Shown here piece after piece: positions 33,128 to 41,585 of a DNA stretch of 64,000 nt. The DNA lies in assembly GCA_958431815.1 (NCBI GenBank), contig CAUASB010000011.1, positions 1 to 64,000 on the forward strand, read 5' to 3'. Source of the stretch: an uncultured Eggerthella sp. GTDB taxonomy: Bacteria > Actinomycetota > Coriobacteriia > Coriobacteriales > Eggerthellaceae. The position numbers were made by a program, and so were the translations under genes. A model generated the notes under the pieces. It saw only the letters and a list, made by a program, of their open reading frames with translations, searched no databases and was not told the DNA's origin. How positions within the stretch are numbered: position 1 is the first letter of the stretch; the number at the start of each line of letters is the position of its first letter.

Positions 33128-33220
33128 GCTCCGTTGAAAAAACGGGCCGTTTTGGCAAATTGAGCCGCTAAAGCACGAACGCTCGCCATTGAAACGCCGT
33201 AGCGGCGGCAAAACACGAGG

Positions 33221-33266
33221 AAACCCCCGACAAATCATGCGAATGCAGCTGATTCGCCGGGGGTTT
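33221..33266. terminator. Terminator between hyaD and the LysR gene
   Basis: Outer arms AAACCCCCG (33221-33229) and CGGGGGTTT (33258-33266) enclose an inner hairpin GCGAAT/ATTCGC. A-run and T-run flank it, so it can serve both convergent genes. Confidence 0.8.
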
Positions 33267-33317
33267 TCGTACTTTAGGCGCTTTATTTGCCAAATGTGCA
33301 AGCTGTTTTGGCGCAGT

Positions 33318-34262
33318 TTACTGATATTCGATCTGGAACTGGGCTTCATCCTCGTCTTTGCGGGGAAGCCATGCAGGCAGCACGCGATGGTTGCAGGCAA
33401 AGGTGATGAAGTCGCGCTGGGCATCGGTGAGCACGTCGTCGGAACGATGGATCAGATAGATCTTGTGGAAATCACGTGGCAAGCCTTCGATGGGAATGCA
33501 CACCACATCGCTGAATGCCTTCATAAGGAACGAGTAATCTACCAGCGCCATGGCATCTTCGCTGGCGGAAACGATGGAGCAAGCGGTTATCTCTTCACGG
33601 AAGCGTTCCTCAACCTCGATATCGAGGTGTTTGGTGTATTCCATTACCTGGTCGTGCGGCGGGCAGTCCACTGCATACGAAAGCACCTTCTTGCCTTCCA
33701 ATTCTTCCAGTTTGATTGAGGTGCGCGTGGCCAGGGGGCTGTCCTGGTTCACGGCAAGAACCAGCTCCTGCGACCAGAAGGGAATGTAGTCGAGCCCTTC
33801 CGGGGAGTCCTTCAGCTTGGTGGCGAAGGTGACATCGAGCGTGCCAGCCGCCAAATCGTGAAGAAGACCGGCGCTGAAGCCCTGCATAACCTTGACCGAG
33901 ATGCCAGGGTCCAAGTGAGCGCGGAACGAGCGCATCATACGCGACCAGTCTTCGTTCTGGATGGAAAACGGCACACCGATGCGCAGCACCTCCACCTTGC
34001 TGTTTATCATCGCCTGAACACGCTGGCGACCGGTTTCGATGTTCTTCAGGGCAAGGGAGGCGTAACGGTAGAGCTCCTTGCCGTAGGGGGTAAGGAGGAA
34101 GGTGCTGCCGTTTTTGGTGAACAGCGGTGCGCCAAGGTCTTGTTCCAAGTTAGAAATCGCCAAAGAAAGCGTTGAACGGGCAATCGAGAGCGATTTTGCC
34201 GTGTTGGCGAAATGCTTGGAATCGGCCAGGCTGATGAAATATTTCAGATGCGAGAGGTTCAT
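33318..34262 (-). CDS. LysR-family transcriptional regulator
   Basis: 314 residues. The N-terminal helix-turn-helix is MNLSHLKYFISLADSKHFANTAKSLSIARSTLSLAISNLEQDLGAPLFTKNGSTFLLTPYGKELY, followed by a linker helix and the substrate-binding effector domain (VLRIGVPFSIQNEDWSRMMRSF...GTLDVTFATKL...ELVLAVNQDSPLA). The ATG at 34262 is preceded by AAGGAAG at correct spacing; a longer upstream reading is rejected. No divergent or adjacent target operon is obvious: it is convergent with hyaD and followed upstream by about 200 bp and the convergent end of nth. Confidence 0.92.
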   Translation of the reverse strand: MNLSHLKYFISLADSKHFANTAKSLSIARSTLSLAISNLEQDLGAPLFTKNGSTFLLTPYGKELYRYASLALKNIETGRQRVQAMINSKVEVLRIGVPFSIQNEDWSRMMRSFRAHLDPGISVKVMQGFSAGLLHDLAAGTLDVTFATKLKDSPEGLDYIPFWSQELVLAVNQDSPLATRTSIKLEELEGKKVLSYAVDCPPHDQVMEYTKHLDIEVEERFREEITACSIVSASEDAMALVDYSFLMKAFSDVVCIPIEGLPRDFHKIYLIHRSDDVLTDAQRDFITFACNHRVLPAWLPRKDEDEAQFQIEYQ

Positions 34263-34469
34263 CGCACTTCCTTGTTCTGCTTCGATAGTGAAAACGGCAC
34301 AGGTTTTTGCGGTTGCCCAAGGGCCTCCGTTGGGTTTCCCGTACCTGTTTGAGCATAGCAAACAGTTGTCGGTTCGGTTGAAACAGCACAAAGATACCCC
34401 ATGAAAGGGTGGTGGCGTTAGGGCGATCGTGGCGTTAGGGCAATCAAGCGGCTTGCCAACGGAGCGGCC

Positions 34470-35162
34470 CTATGCCACGGGGTCGGTGGGCCTTCCTGAT
34501 TTCAGTTCTTTGGGGCAGCTGGGGCACAAATCGGAAATGAAGCAGTCGGCGCATTTCGGGCGTCTGGCAATGCAGGTTTCGCGGCCGAACAGAACCCATT
34601 GATGGTTGATAGGCCCCCAATACTCGCGGGGGTAAAGCGAGAGCAGGGCGTCTTCGGTTTTCGCGGGCGTGTCGGCAGAGGGGCCGGCGAACTTCAACTT
34701 GTGGGCGATGCGGAACACATGGGTGTCCACGGCAATGCCTTCCACGATGCCGAAAGCCTCATTGAGCACCACGTTCGCTGTTTTGCGGCCTACGCCAGGC
34801 AGCTTCTGCATCTCGTCGATGTCGCGGGGTACCTCGCCGCCGAAGTCGGACATGATCATCTGGGCGCAGGCAACGCAGTTTTTTGCCTTGTTACGGTAGA
34901 AGCCGATGGAGTGGATGATGCGCGCCACGTCTTCCGGATCGGCTTGTGCCATGGCCTGTGGGGTGCCGTACTTGGCGAACAGCTCGGGCGTTACCTTGTT
35001 GACGCCGGCATCGGTCGTTTGCGCCGAGAGCAGTACCGCAATGGTGAGCGTAAACGGCGTGCTGTAGTGAAGCGCGCAGGCGGCTTTGCCGTAATGCTCA
35101 TTCATGCGGTCCGCTACGGCTAAAGCGCGGGCGATCTTGTCCGCTTTCTTCTCACGTGCCAT
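34470..35162 (-). CDS. nth: Endonuclease III
   Basis: Bifunctional DNA glycosylase/AP lyase for oxidised pyrimidines. The 230 residues contain FTLTIAVLLSAQTTDAGVNKV, the helix-hairpin-helix LPGVGRKTANVVLNEAFG with the catalytic Lys, VDTHVFRIAHKL with the catalytic Asp, and the four-cysteine [4Fe-4S] loop C-x6-C-x2-C-x5-C (CIARRPKCADCFISDLC). Length is typical. The ATG at 35162 has a GAAAGGAT site; a 170-residue upstream extension in the same frame has no family similarity. It is divergent from mfd, so two DNA-repair genes share one control region. Confidence 0.95.
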   Translation of the reverse strand: MAREKKADKIARALAVADRMNEHYGKAACALHYSTPFTLTIAVLLSAQTTDAGVNKVTPELFAKYGTPQAMAQADPEDVARIIHSIGFYRNKAKNCVACAQMIMSDFGGEVPRDIDEMQKLPGVGRKTANVVLNEAFGIVEGIAVDTHVFRIAHKLKFAGPSADTPAKTEDALLSLYPREYWGPINHQWVLFGRETCIARRPKCADCFISDLCPSCPKELKSGRPTDPVA

Positions 35163-35300
35163 GGGTATCCTTTCGGCTGCATATGGTTGCGCATGCCTTA
35201 TGGTAACGCTGTTTCCCGCTGTGCAAGGCGGGCGCAGCACATTAGAATGGTAGGTAACGTTTCGCCCGTGGGTTTTGCGCCCTCGGGCTTGTTGTCGTTG

Positions 35301-35334
35301 GATGGCAAAAGGGGACTGTCCCCCTTTTGCCATC
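35301..35334. repeat. REP-like palindrome, copy 2
   Basis: GATGGCAAAAGGGGAC-T-GTCCCCCTTTTGCCATC, an almost perfect 34-bp palindrome with the same GGGGAC/GTCCCC core as those at 9891 and 52935. It lies in the nth-mfd divergent region, 33 bp before the mfd start, where as RNA it would be part of the mfd leader. The unit TTTGCCATC/CATG is partly repeated just downstream (35331-35343). Confidence 0.75.
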
Positions 35335-35366
35335 CTTTGCCATGCTGGGGTTCGAAAGGAACGAAC

Positions 35367-38300
35367 ATGCTTATCGATATGCTCTCTGCGTCGTTTGCCA
35401 AGTCGGGTGCGCTCGACGATGCGTGGGAAAAGCTCGACGCGGGGCAAGACGCCACCATCGGTGTGGCTTCTTCGGCACGTCCGTTCCTTGTTGCGGCGCG
35501 TTTTGTGCGCGACCCGCGGGCAACTTTGGTGGTGACGGCCGGCGAAGAGGCCGCTGACACGTTCGCGCGCACGGTGGGGGCGTTCATCGGTGAGGAACGC
35601 GTGCTGCGTCTGCCCGATTACGGCGGAAACCCGTTTTCCCTCGACGCTCCGTTGCAGCCGCGCTTGCATGGTCAGAGGCTGGAAGCCCTATGGTCGCTGC
35701 AGCAGGGAAAGCCTGCTGTGGTGGTTGCCTCGGCACGCGCTCTGCTGCGGCGTATCGCTCCTGCCAAGGAAGAAGTGGCGCGCCCGCTTTCGCTGGCTTC
35801 GGGCATCGATTTGTCGGAGCATCCCCAGCGCGGCATAGCGAGCTTCGAGGACTTGGAGCACTGCTTGGTTTCCATGGGGTATGAGAACACAGGCGAGCTT
35901 GACGGACCGGGCACGTTCTGCGCGCAGGGCGGCGCCATTGATGTGTATCCCGGCAATCTTGCCTACCCGGTACGCCTTGATTTCTTCGGCGATGAGCTGG
36001 ACGAGATTCGCAGGTTCCTTCCTTCGACGGGGCAGACCATTTCCTCGTTGGAGAAGGTTGACATTTTCCCCGTACGCGAATTCGCCGTAACCGATGGTGC
36101 CCTTCGTCGCGCCAAGCGCACAATCGCCAAAAACGCCGAGACGAATGCCGCCCAACGCGACTTGCTGGAGCGGTTGGAGGACGACTCGCGCGAGCTTCCC
36201 GATTTGATGGCAGCGTATTTGCTGGAGAAAACGGCTTCCGTGGGCGATTACCTGCCCTCCGATGCCCTGACGGTGCTTATCGAGCCGCGTTCGCTGGTCG
36301 ACGATGCCATGCATGCCTACGACGAGCTTTCCAAGCGCTGCGTGGGCACTTCGATTCCCGTGGCCGACTTGTACATGAGCGCAAACGAGCTTGACTTCGG
36401 CTCCAACCCCCGTGCCACCTACGTTTCCATCATTCGTGTGGGCGTGCAGCTTGACGCCGAGCTGGTGGTGAAGCGCGTTGATGTGGCGGGCGATCCGGAA
36501 AAGCTGTTCGGCCGTCTGCGCTCCCTGGCTGAAACCGGCTTTACCGTGGTGTTTTCCGTGCCGCACTACCGCGCGCGCGAGGAAATGAAGCTTTCACTTG
36601 TTGACCTGGGAATTCCCATCAACGAAGTGCTTGACGTGACGGGTTCTGGCGAAAAGCAGGCGAAGCTCAAACGCGGTCAAGTGAATATCGTGGATGTGGA
36701 CATTCCCCTGGGCATGATCTTCCCTGCGGCGAAGATGGCGCTGGTTTCGCTTTCCGATACGCAGGGCTCCATGGCAACGCGCAAGCGCACGCGCATTGAC
36801 GTGACGGAAATCACCTTCCCCTTCAAGCCGGGCGACTACGTGGTGCACGCTGCGCACGGCGTGGCGTTCTTCCGCGATATCGTGCGCCAGGACGTGGGCG
36901 GCTCCGAGCGCGACTACCTGCTTCTGGAATACGCGGAGGGCGACAAGCTCTACGTTCCAGTGGAACAGCTCGACCGCGTAACGCGCTACGTGGGCCCCGA
37001 AGGCTCTTCGCCGCGCTTGACGCGTTTGAACACCTCCGACTGGAGCCGTGCGATGGCGAAGGCCCGCAAGGCAACCAAGCAGCTTGCCTTCGACCTGGTT
37101 GACGTATACACGCGCCGCGCTTCCACGCAGGGCTACCGCTACGGCGAAGACACCGAGTGGCAGCGCGAAATGGAGGAAAGCTTCCCTTATCAGGAAACAC
37201 CCGATCAGCTTGCCGCCATCGCCGACATCAAGGCCGATATGCAATCGCCCCGCCCCATGGACCGCCTGGTATGCGGCGATGTGGGCTTCGGCAAGACGGA
37301 GGTGGCGTTGCGCGCCGCCTTCAAGGCCACGCAAGACGGCAAACAGGTTATGGTGTTGTGCCCGACCACCATTTTGGCGCAGCAGCATTACTCCACGTTC
37401 AAGGAGCGCTTCGAGCCCTTCGGCGTGAAGGTTGAAGTGCTTTCCCGTTTTCGCACGCCCGCGCAGCAGAAGCAGGCCCTGGCCGATTTCTCGGAAGGGA
37501 AGGTTGCGGTGCTGGTGGGCACCCATCGCCTGCTTTCGCGCGATGTGAACCCGCACGATCTGGGTCTGGTGATCATCGACGAGGAACAGCGTTTCGGTGT
37601 AGCGCACAAGGAACAGCTGAAGAACATGCGCGAATCGATCGACGTGCTGACGCTTTCGGCAACGCCCATTCCGCGCACCATGCAGATGGGCCTTTCAGGC
37701 GTGCGCGACATGAGCCTGATCCTTACCCCGCCCGACGACAGGCGGCCGGTGGAAGTGCATGTGGGCGAATGGGACCCTGATGTGGTAAGCGATGCGATCC
37801 GTCGCGAAATGGCCCGCGGCGGGCAAATCTACTATGTCAGCAACCGTGTGCGCTCCATCGACGAAGCGGTGCGTCGCGTGCAGGCTGCAGCAGGCGAGGC
37901 ACGCGTTGGCGTGGCGCACGGCAAGATGACCAAGGAGCAGCTGGAAGACGTGATGGAAAACTTCGCGGCCGGCCAGCTTGATGTGCTGGTGGCCACCACC
38001 ATCATCGAGTCGGGCATCGACAATCCGCACACCAACACGCTTATCATCGAGGATTCGCAGCGTTTGGGCTTGGCGCAGATGTACCAGCTGAAGGGTCGCG
38101 TGGGCCGCTCTTCCACCCAGGCATACGCATACTTTTTGTTCCCCGACAACATCCCGCTTACCGAGGAAGCCTTGGCACGCCTCACGGCTCTGGAAGAGCA
38201 CACCGACTTGGGCAGTGGCATGCGCGTTGCCATGCGCGACTTGGAGATTCGAGGCGCCGGTAGCCTTTTAGGCGCCGAGCAGAGCGGCAACATGTCGGCG

Positions 38301-39053
38301 GTTGGCTTCGATTTGTTCGCACAGATGCTTTCCACGGCGGTAAGCAATGCGCGTGAGGGCAACCCTTCCTCCAAGGAATTCTTGCCGCCTGCGCTTTCCG
38401 ACATTGTGGTGAACGTGCCTGACCACACGTATTTTCCCGAAGAATACCTGCCCGATGCCGACGAACGCGTGCTGTACTACCGCAAGATCGCCAGCGCCGA
38501 CACCATCGATGCGGTGAACGAGATTTACGAGGAACTGCTGGCGAAGCATCCCGAGATGCCGCAAGCTTCCATCAACCAGTTCGAGAAAGCGCGTCTGAAG
38601 GCGTTTGCCAATGAGCGCGGCATCAAGCTCATTTCCGTTTCGGCGGGCAAGCTTACTGTGGAGCCGTTCGTTCTTACCAAATCGCAAGCATCGAGTCTGC
38701 GCCGCAAGGCGGGCCGCTATCTGGCCGACAAGAAGAAGATGGTGGTTCCGCTGCGCGTGGTGGTGCCAGGCTACGGCAAAGCGGAAGAAGAGGGCGATGC
38801 GGGCCTGCTTACGAACGTGTTGGCATATTTGCAGGGTTTGGTGGCCGAAGCGAAGGAAAGCGGCGAGCGCCCCGCATCGGGCAGGGGGCAAGCACCAGCC
38901 CCGGCAAAAAAGGTTTCCCGCCCGTCGCGCAGCACGGCCACACGTACCAGCGCTTCGGGAAGCAGCGCAAAGCGCAGCACCCGTTCGGGCTCGCGCAGCA
39001 CGCGCGCGCAGAGCCTGGGCGTAACCAATTACGTGGGGCGCAGGCACCGTTGA
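35367..39053 (+). CDS. mfd: Transcription-repair coupling factor Mfd
   Basis: 1228-residue ATP-dependent translocase that removes RNA polymerase stalled at lesions and recruits UvrA. In order: an N-terminal UvrB-homology part (LRLPDYGGNPFSLDAPLQPRL...GGAIDVYPGNLAYPVRLDFFGDELDEIRRFLP), a CarD-like polymerase-interaction domain (FKPGDYVVHAAHGVAFFRDI, about residues 485-541), helicase motor with Walker A GDVGFGKTE (about 637-645) and DEEQ box IIDEEQRFG (about 737-741), SATPIPRTMQMG, and the translocation motif region RGAGSLLGAEQSGNMSAVGFDLF. The C-terminal 60 residues are an extra Ser/Arg/Thr-rich basic tail. The ATG at 35367 with AAAGGAAC is chosen; the frame extends upstream through the palindrome but without family similarity. 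Confidence 0.97.
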   Translation: MLIDMLSASFAKSGALDDAWEKLDAGQDATIGVASSARPFLVAARFVRDPRATLVVTAGEEAADTFARTVGAFIGEERVLRLPDYGGNPFSLDAPLQPRLHGQRLEALWSLQQGKPAVVVASARALLRRIAPAKEEVARPLSLASGIDLSEHPQRGIASFEDLEHCLVSMGYENTGELDGPGTFCAQGGAIDVYPGNLAYPVRLDFFGDELDEIRRFLPSTGQTISSLEKVDIFPVREFAVTDGALRRAKRTIAKNAETNAAQRDLLERLEDDSRELPDLMAAYLLEKTASVGDYLPSDALTVLIEPRSLVDDAMHAYDELSKRCVGTSIPVADLYMSANELDFGSNPRATYVSIIRVGVQLDAELVVKRVDVAGDPEKLFGRLRSLAETGFTVVFSVPHYRAREEMKLSLVDLGIPINEVLDVTGSGEKQAKLKRGQVNIVDVDIPLGMIFPAAKMALVSLSDTQGSMATRKRTRIDVTEITFPFKPGDYVVHAAHGVAFFRDIVRQDVGGSERDYLLLEYAEGDKLYVPVEQLDRVTRYVGPEGSSPRLTRLNTSDWSRAMAKARKATKQLAFDLVDVYTRRASTQGYRYGEDTEWQREMEESFPYQETPDQLAAIADIKADMQSPRPMDRLVCGDVGFGKTEVALRAAFKATQDGKQVMVLCPTTILAQQHYSTFKERFEPFGVKVEVLSRFRTPAQQKQALADFSEGKVAVLVGTHRLLSRDVNPHDLGLVIIDEEQRFGVAHKEQLKNMRESIDVLTLSATPIPRTMQMGLSGVRDMSLILTPPDDRRPVEVHVGEWDPDVVSDAIRREMARGGQIYYVSNRVRSIDEAVRRVQAAAGEARVGVAHGKMTKEQLEDVMENFAAGQLDVLVATTIIESGIDNPHTNTLIIEDSQRLGLAQMYQLKGRVGRSSTQAYAYFLFPDNIPLTEEALARLTALEEHTDLGSGMRVAMRDLEIRGAGSLLGAEQSGNMSAVGFDLFAQMLSTAVSNAREGNPSSKEFLPPALSDIVVNVPDHTYFPEEYLPDADERVLYYRKIASADTIDAVNEIYEELLAKHPEMPQASINQFEKARLKAFANERGIKLISVSAGKLTVEPFVLTKSQASSLRRKAGRYLADKKKMVVPLRVVVPGYGKAEEEGDAGLLTNVLAYLQGLVAEAKESGERPASGRGQAPAPAKKVSRPSRSTATRTSASGSSAKRSTRSGSRSTRAQSLGVTNYVGRRHR

Positions 39054-39064
39054 TTGCCATGCAT

Positions 39065-39108
39065 AAGGCCGCAGGCACGCTTGCATCTGCTTGCGTGCCT
39101 GCGGCCTT
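39065..39108. terminator. Bidirectional terminator after mfd
   Basis: AAGGCCGCAGGCACGC and GCGTGCCTGCGGCCTT, 16-bp perfect arms around a 12-nt loop, between convergent genes; a T-run follows at 39116-39124. Confidence 0.88.
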
Positions 39109-39129
39109 CGTATTGCTTTTTTTGGGGGG

Positions 39130-40227
39130 CTATGCCAGCCCGTCGGGTTTCATCTGCATGTTGTACAGCTCGATGTAAGTGCCCGCCTTCAAGGTGATGG
39201 TTCCGGCTTTGTCGCCTTTTACGAAGTAATCGCTGTAAAGATAGCTTGAGGTTTCGTCGTAATCCAGGTCGGCCATCACATAGCAGGCGCTGTAATCATC
39301 GGCTCCATCGCCCACCACCAGCTGATACGTTCCCTCGGGTACATCGACCCCAACGCGGTACACGCCGCTGCCGTACGGTGCGCTGAACGTTTCCTTCATT
39401 TGATCGAGGGAAACCATGGTGCCGTCGTTGTCCAGGATAAGCACTTCGCCGTCTTCAAGGTTGGTCAGGTTGTGGCCGTAGTAGCTGTTGACGTGCACGG
39501 TGTTGTAGAGCGTGGCCTGCCCTGTGCCGGAAGGTTTCAAGATGTAGAAGTTGGAAAGCTCGTCTTCCTTGCCGGTGAGCCAGTAACCGCCGGCGGGTAT
39601 GTCGGTGCCTACGTAGTAGACGCCTGGGGCGTAGTTGCCGTTCGAATCGGGCGTTTTGCTGGCGTTGTTGAACGTGTGGGTTTGGATGTCGTCAAGCTCG
39701 GCGCTGCTCAAAGCCGACTTTCCCGCTATGCCGAAGCTCCTTCGCGTTTCGTTGTTCAGCTGCTCCTGCTCGTTTTGCGGCATGCCCATGCCGCTGCCGT
39801 TTTGGTCGGTGCTGTCGTGCGTGTACCACGTGTTGTCAGGGTCGTCGAAGGCTGTGGATACCACCGCGGAGCATGCAACGCATCCGCCCATGCTTACCAG
39901 CACAGCGGCGATGATGGTGATGGCGATGATGACGCCCGTGTGCTTCTGCGGGCGGTTGCCGGGTGCCGGCGGCGCAGTGGGAGTTTGGAATCCCGTATAC
40001 GCTTGGGATGTTTGGTGCGACGTATCGGGCTGGCCCCCATGAGTATTTTGTCCTGCGGGAGAAGTGCCCTGAAAGGGAGGTTGGTACCCCGTAGACTGAT
40101 CGGCAGTGGGCTGGCGCCCGTCAAAGGCAGCGGAAGACTTGGCCTGTGCGGGCTGTTGGGGGATATTCTTCGAACGGGGCGTTTGCGGGGGATTGCCCCA
40201 ATACTGCGGATCGGGAGTGTTGGGCAT
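39130..40227 (-). CDS. Membrane-anchored surface protein with duplicated beta domains
   Basis: 365 residues. The first 95 are Pro/Gln/Ser/Thr-rich and probably disordered in the cytoplasm. One membrane helix follows (GVIIAITIIAAVLVSMGGCVACSAVV), with the rest outside. The outer part has two similar modules, GVYYVGTDIPAGGYWLTG...YNTVHVNSYYGHNLTNLEDGEVLIL and GVYRVGVDVPEGTYQLVVG...SSYLYSDYFVKGDKAGTITLKAGTYIELY, a Y-x-VG-x-D-(I/V)P-x-G-x-Y repeat seen in other actinobacterial and firmicute surface proteins. AAGAAAGGAAG precedes the ATG. It is a single gene; no function can be assigned. Confidence 0.8.
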   Translation of the reverse strand: MPNTPDPQYWGNPPQTPRSKNIPQQPAQAKSSAAFDGRQPTADQSTGYQPPFQGTSPAGQNTHGGQPDTSHQTSQAYTGFQTPTAPPAPGNRPQKHTGVIIAITIIAAVLVSMGGCVACSAVVSTAFDDPDNTWYTHDSTDQNGSGMGMPQNEQEQLNNETRRSFGIAGKSALSSAELDDIQTHTFNNASKTPDSNGNYAPGVYYVGTDIPAGGYWLTGKEDELSNFYILKPSGTGQATLYNTVHVNSYYGHNLTNLEDGEVLILDNDGTMVSLDQMKETFSAPYGSGVYRVGVDVPEGTYQLVVGDGADDYSACYVMADLDYDETSSYLYSDYFVKGDKAGTITLKAGTYIELYNMQMKPDGLA

Positions 40228-40316
40228 GGCCTTCCTTTCTTGAAAGTGCCGTTTACACGCACTTTATGGTAGGCCGCTCTTATGCGCCGCCGCTAAACAG
40301 TTACGTAAGCGTTGCC

Positions 40317-41585
40317 CTATTCGCAGTAGGCCTGCGCGGTGATGGAACAGAAATCGCAGGCGCCGGCCGGGCACATGCCGATGCAGCATCCGCAGGCGGT
40401 GCAGAGCTTGGGGTCGACTTCGGGAAGGTTCTCGTCTTCGTTGAAGGTGCGGGCGCCGGTGGGGCATGCATCGATGCAGGTGCGGCATCCGTTGCATTGT
40501 GCGGCATCGGTAATAGAGGCATAGCGCTCGATGCCTGCTGCGCGTTCGGGCATGGCTTGGGCTGCCTTCACCATCAGGCTCAGGCGCGGTGCGGGGCGTT
40601 TCGCCGGCGCAAGCGGTGTTCCGATAAGCGCTTCGCCGTTGATGCGGCCTTGTGCTCGCAGGCGTTCTTGCTGCTCATGGAAATCGGACACGGTGCCGTC
40701 AATGCGTTTGCGGTGGGAACCGTCGGCGACGTCAAGACTTTCCTTGGCGATTTTGGCCAGCATGCCACGGCGGTCGGCTTCGTCGACGCTTGCCCAGGCT
40801 GCAAGAAGATACTCGCGTTCGGGCAGTTCGCTTACCCGCTCAATGGAGGCGCCCGTCCATTCTTGTGCTTCGTCAAGGGCGTGTGCGAAGAGGGCCGGCC
40901 CCATTGCGCCTGCCGTGGCGCAGCCTTGGCAGTACGATTCGTCGAGGTAGAGCTGCACGGAAACGCCACTTGCCAACAGCGCCGTCCAAAACTCCGGGGG
41001 AACAGCGGCAAGGCAGGGCAGCACGATTACATTGCTGCGAGGCGCCACCCCTTCGAAGAGGTGGTCGTTGCAGGTAAAGCACACGGCGCCTTCGTCTTGG
41101 GCCTCGCGGACCGAACGGGTGAACAAGTCTTCTAGGGTAATGCGGGTGAAGGCGAATGCGTCGCAGATGCCAGCGCACATTCCGCAGCGGGTGCAGAGCG
41201 CCTCGTCGATATGCGGGCCGCCTTCATCAAGGGAAATGGCACCGGTGGGGCACACCGACAGGCAGCGCGAGCAACCGGAACCGTGCGGGGCGGTGCACCA
41301 CGATTTCAGGGCAACCACTTCTTCACGGGGGAAGGGGTTGGCGTAGGCGTCTTCCTCAGCTTCTTCGGATGCGCTTTCGGTCGCTTCATCTTCGGAAGCG
41401 CCTGGTGCCTGGCTGCGCTCGTGCGCTTCGGCGATGGCGTCAATCAGCTCCTCTTCGGAAAGCTTGGACACATCAATGCCCGATGGCGGCGTGAACTCGC
41501 CTTCGGGCATAGCAAAGCCAGCGCTGCCGGCATCGGGTGCCTGCGCAGCGCTGGCCAAAGGGGTTTGTTCGCCCAGGTTAGGCAC
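40317..41585 (-). CDS. Polyferredoxin-like protein with four 4Fe-4S motifs
   Basis: 422 residues, cytoplasmic, likely an electron-transfer protein. Two clusters lie near the N-terminus (C-x7-CSRCLSVCPTG and CTRCGMCAGICDAF) and two at the C-terminus (CNGCRTCIDACPTGA and CTACGCCIGMCPAGACDFC). The middle has additional cysteines (VCFTCNDH, VLPCLAAVPPEFW, YCQGCATAG) reminiscent of MvhD-like domains; a redox-partner role is plausible. An acidic linker (about residues 45-85) precedes the clusters. The GTG at 41585 is chosen because GAGGT sits 6 nt upstream inside gltX; it overlaps the gltX stop by 8 nt, so the two are translationally coupled. An ATG at 41597 is the alternative. Confidence 0.8.
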   Translation of the reverse strand: MPNLGEQTPLASAAQAPDAGSAGFAMPEGEFTPPSGIDVSKLSEEELIDAIAEAHERSQAPGASEDEATESASEEAEEDAYANPFPREEVVALKSWCTAPHGSGCSRCLSVCPTGAISLDEGGPHIDEALCTRCGMCAGICDAFAFTRITLEDLFTRSVREAQDEGAVCFTCNDHLFEGVAPRSNVIVLPCLAAVPPEFWTALLASGVSVQLYLDESYCQGCATAGAMGPALFAHALDEAQEWTGASIERVSELPEREYLLAAWASVDEADRRGMLAKIAKESLDVADGSHRKRIDGTVSDFHEQQERLRAQGRINGEALIGTPLAPAKRPAPRLSLMVKAAQAMPERAAGIERYASITDAAQCNGCRTCIDACPTGARTFNEDENLPEVDPKLCTACGCCIGMCPAGACDFCSITAQAYCE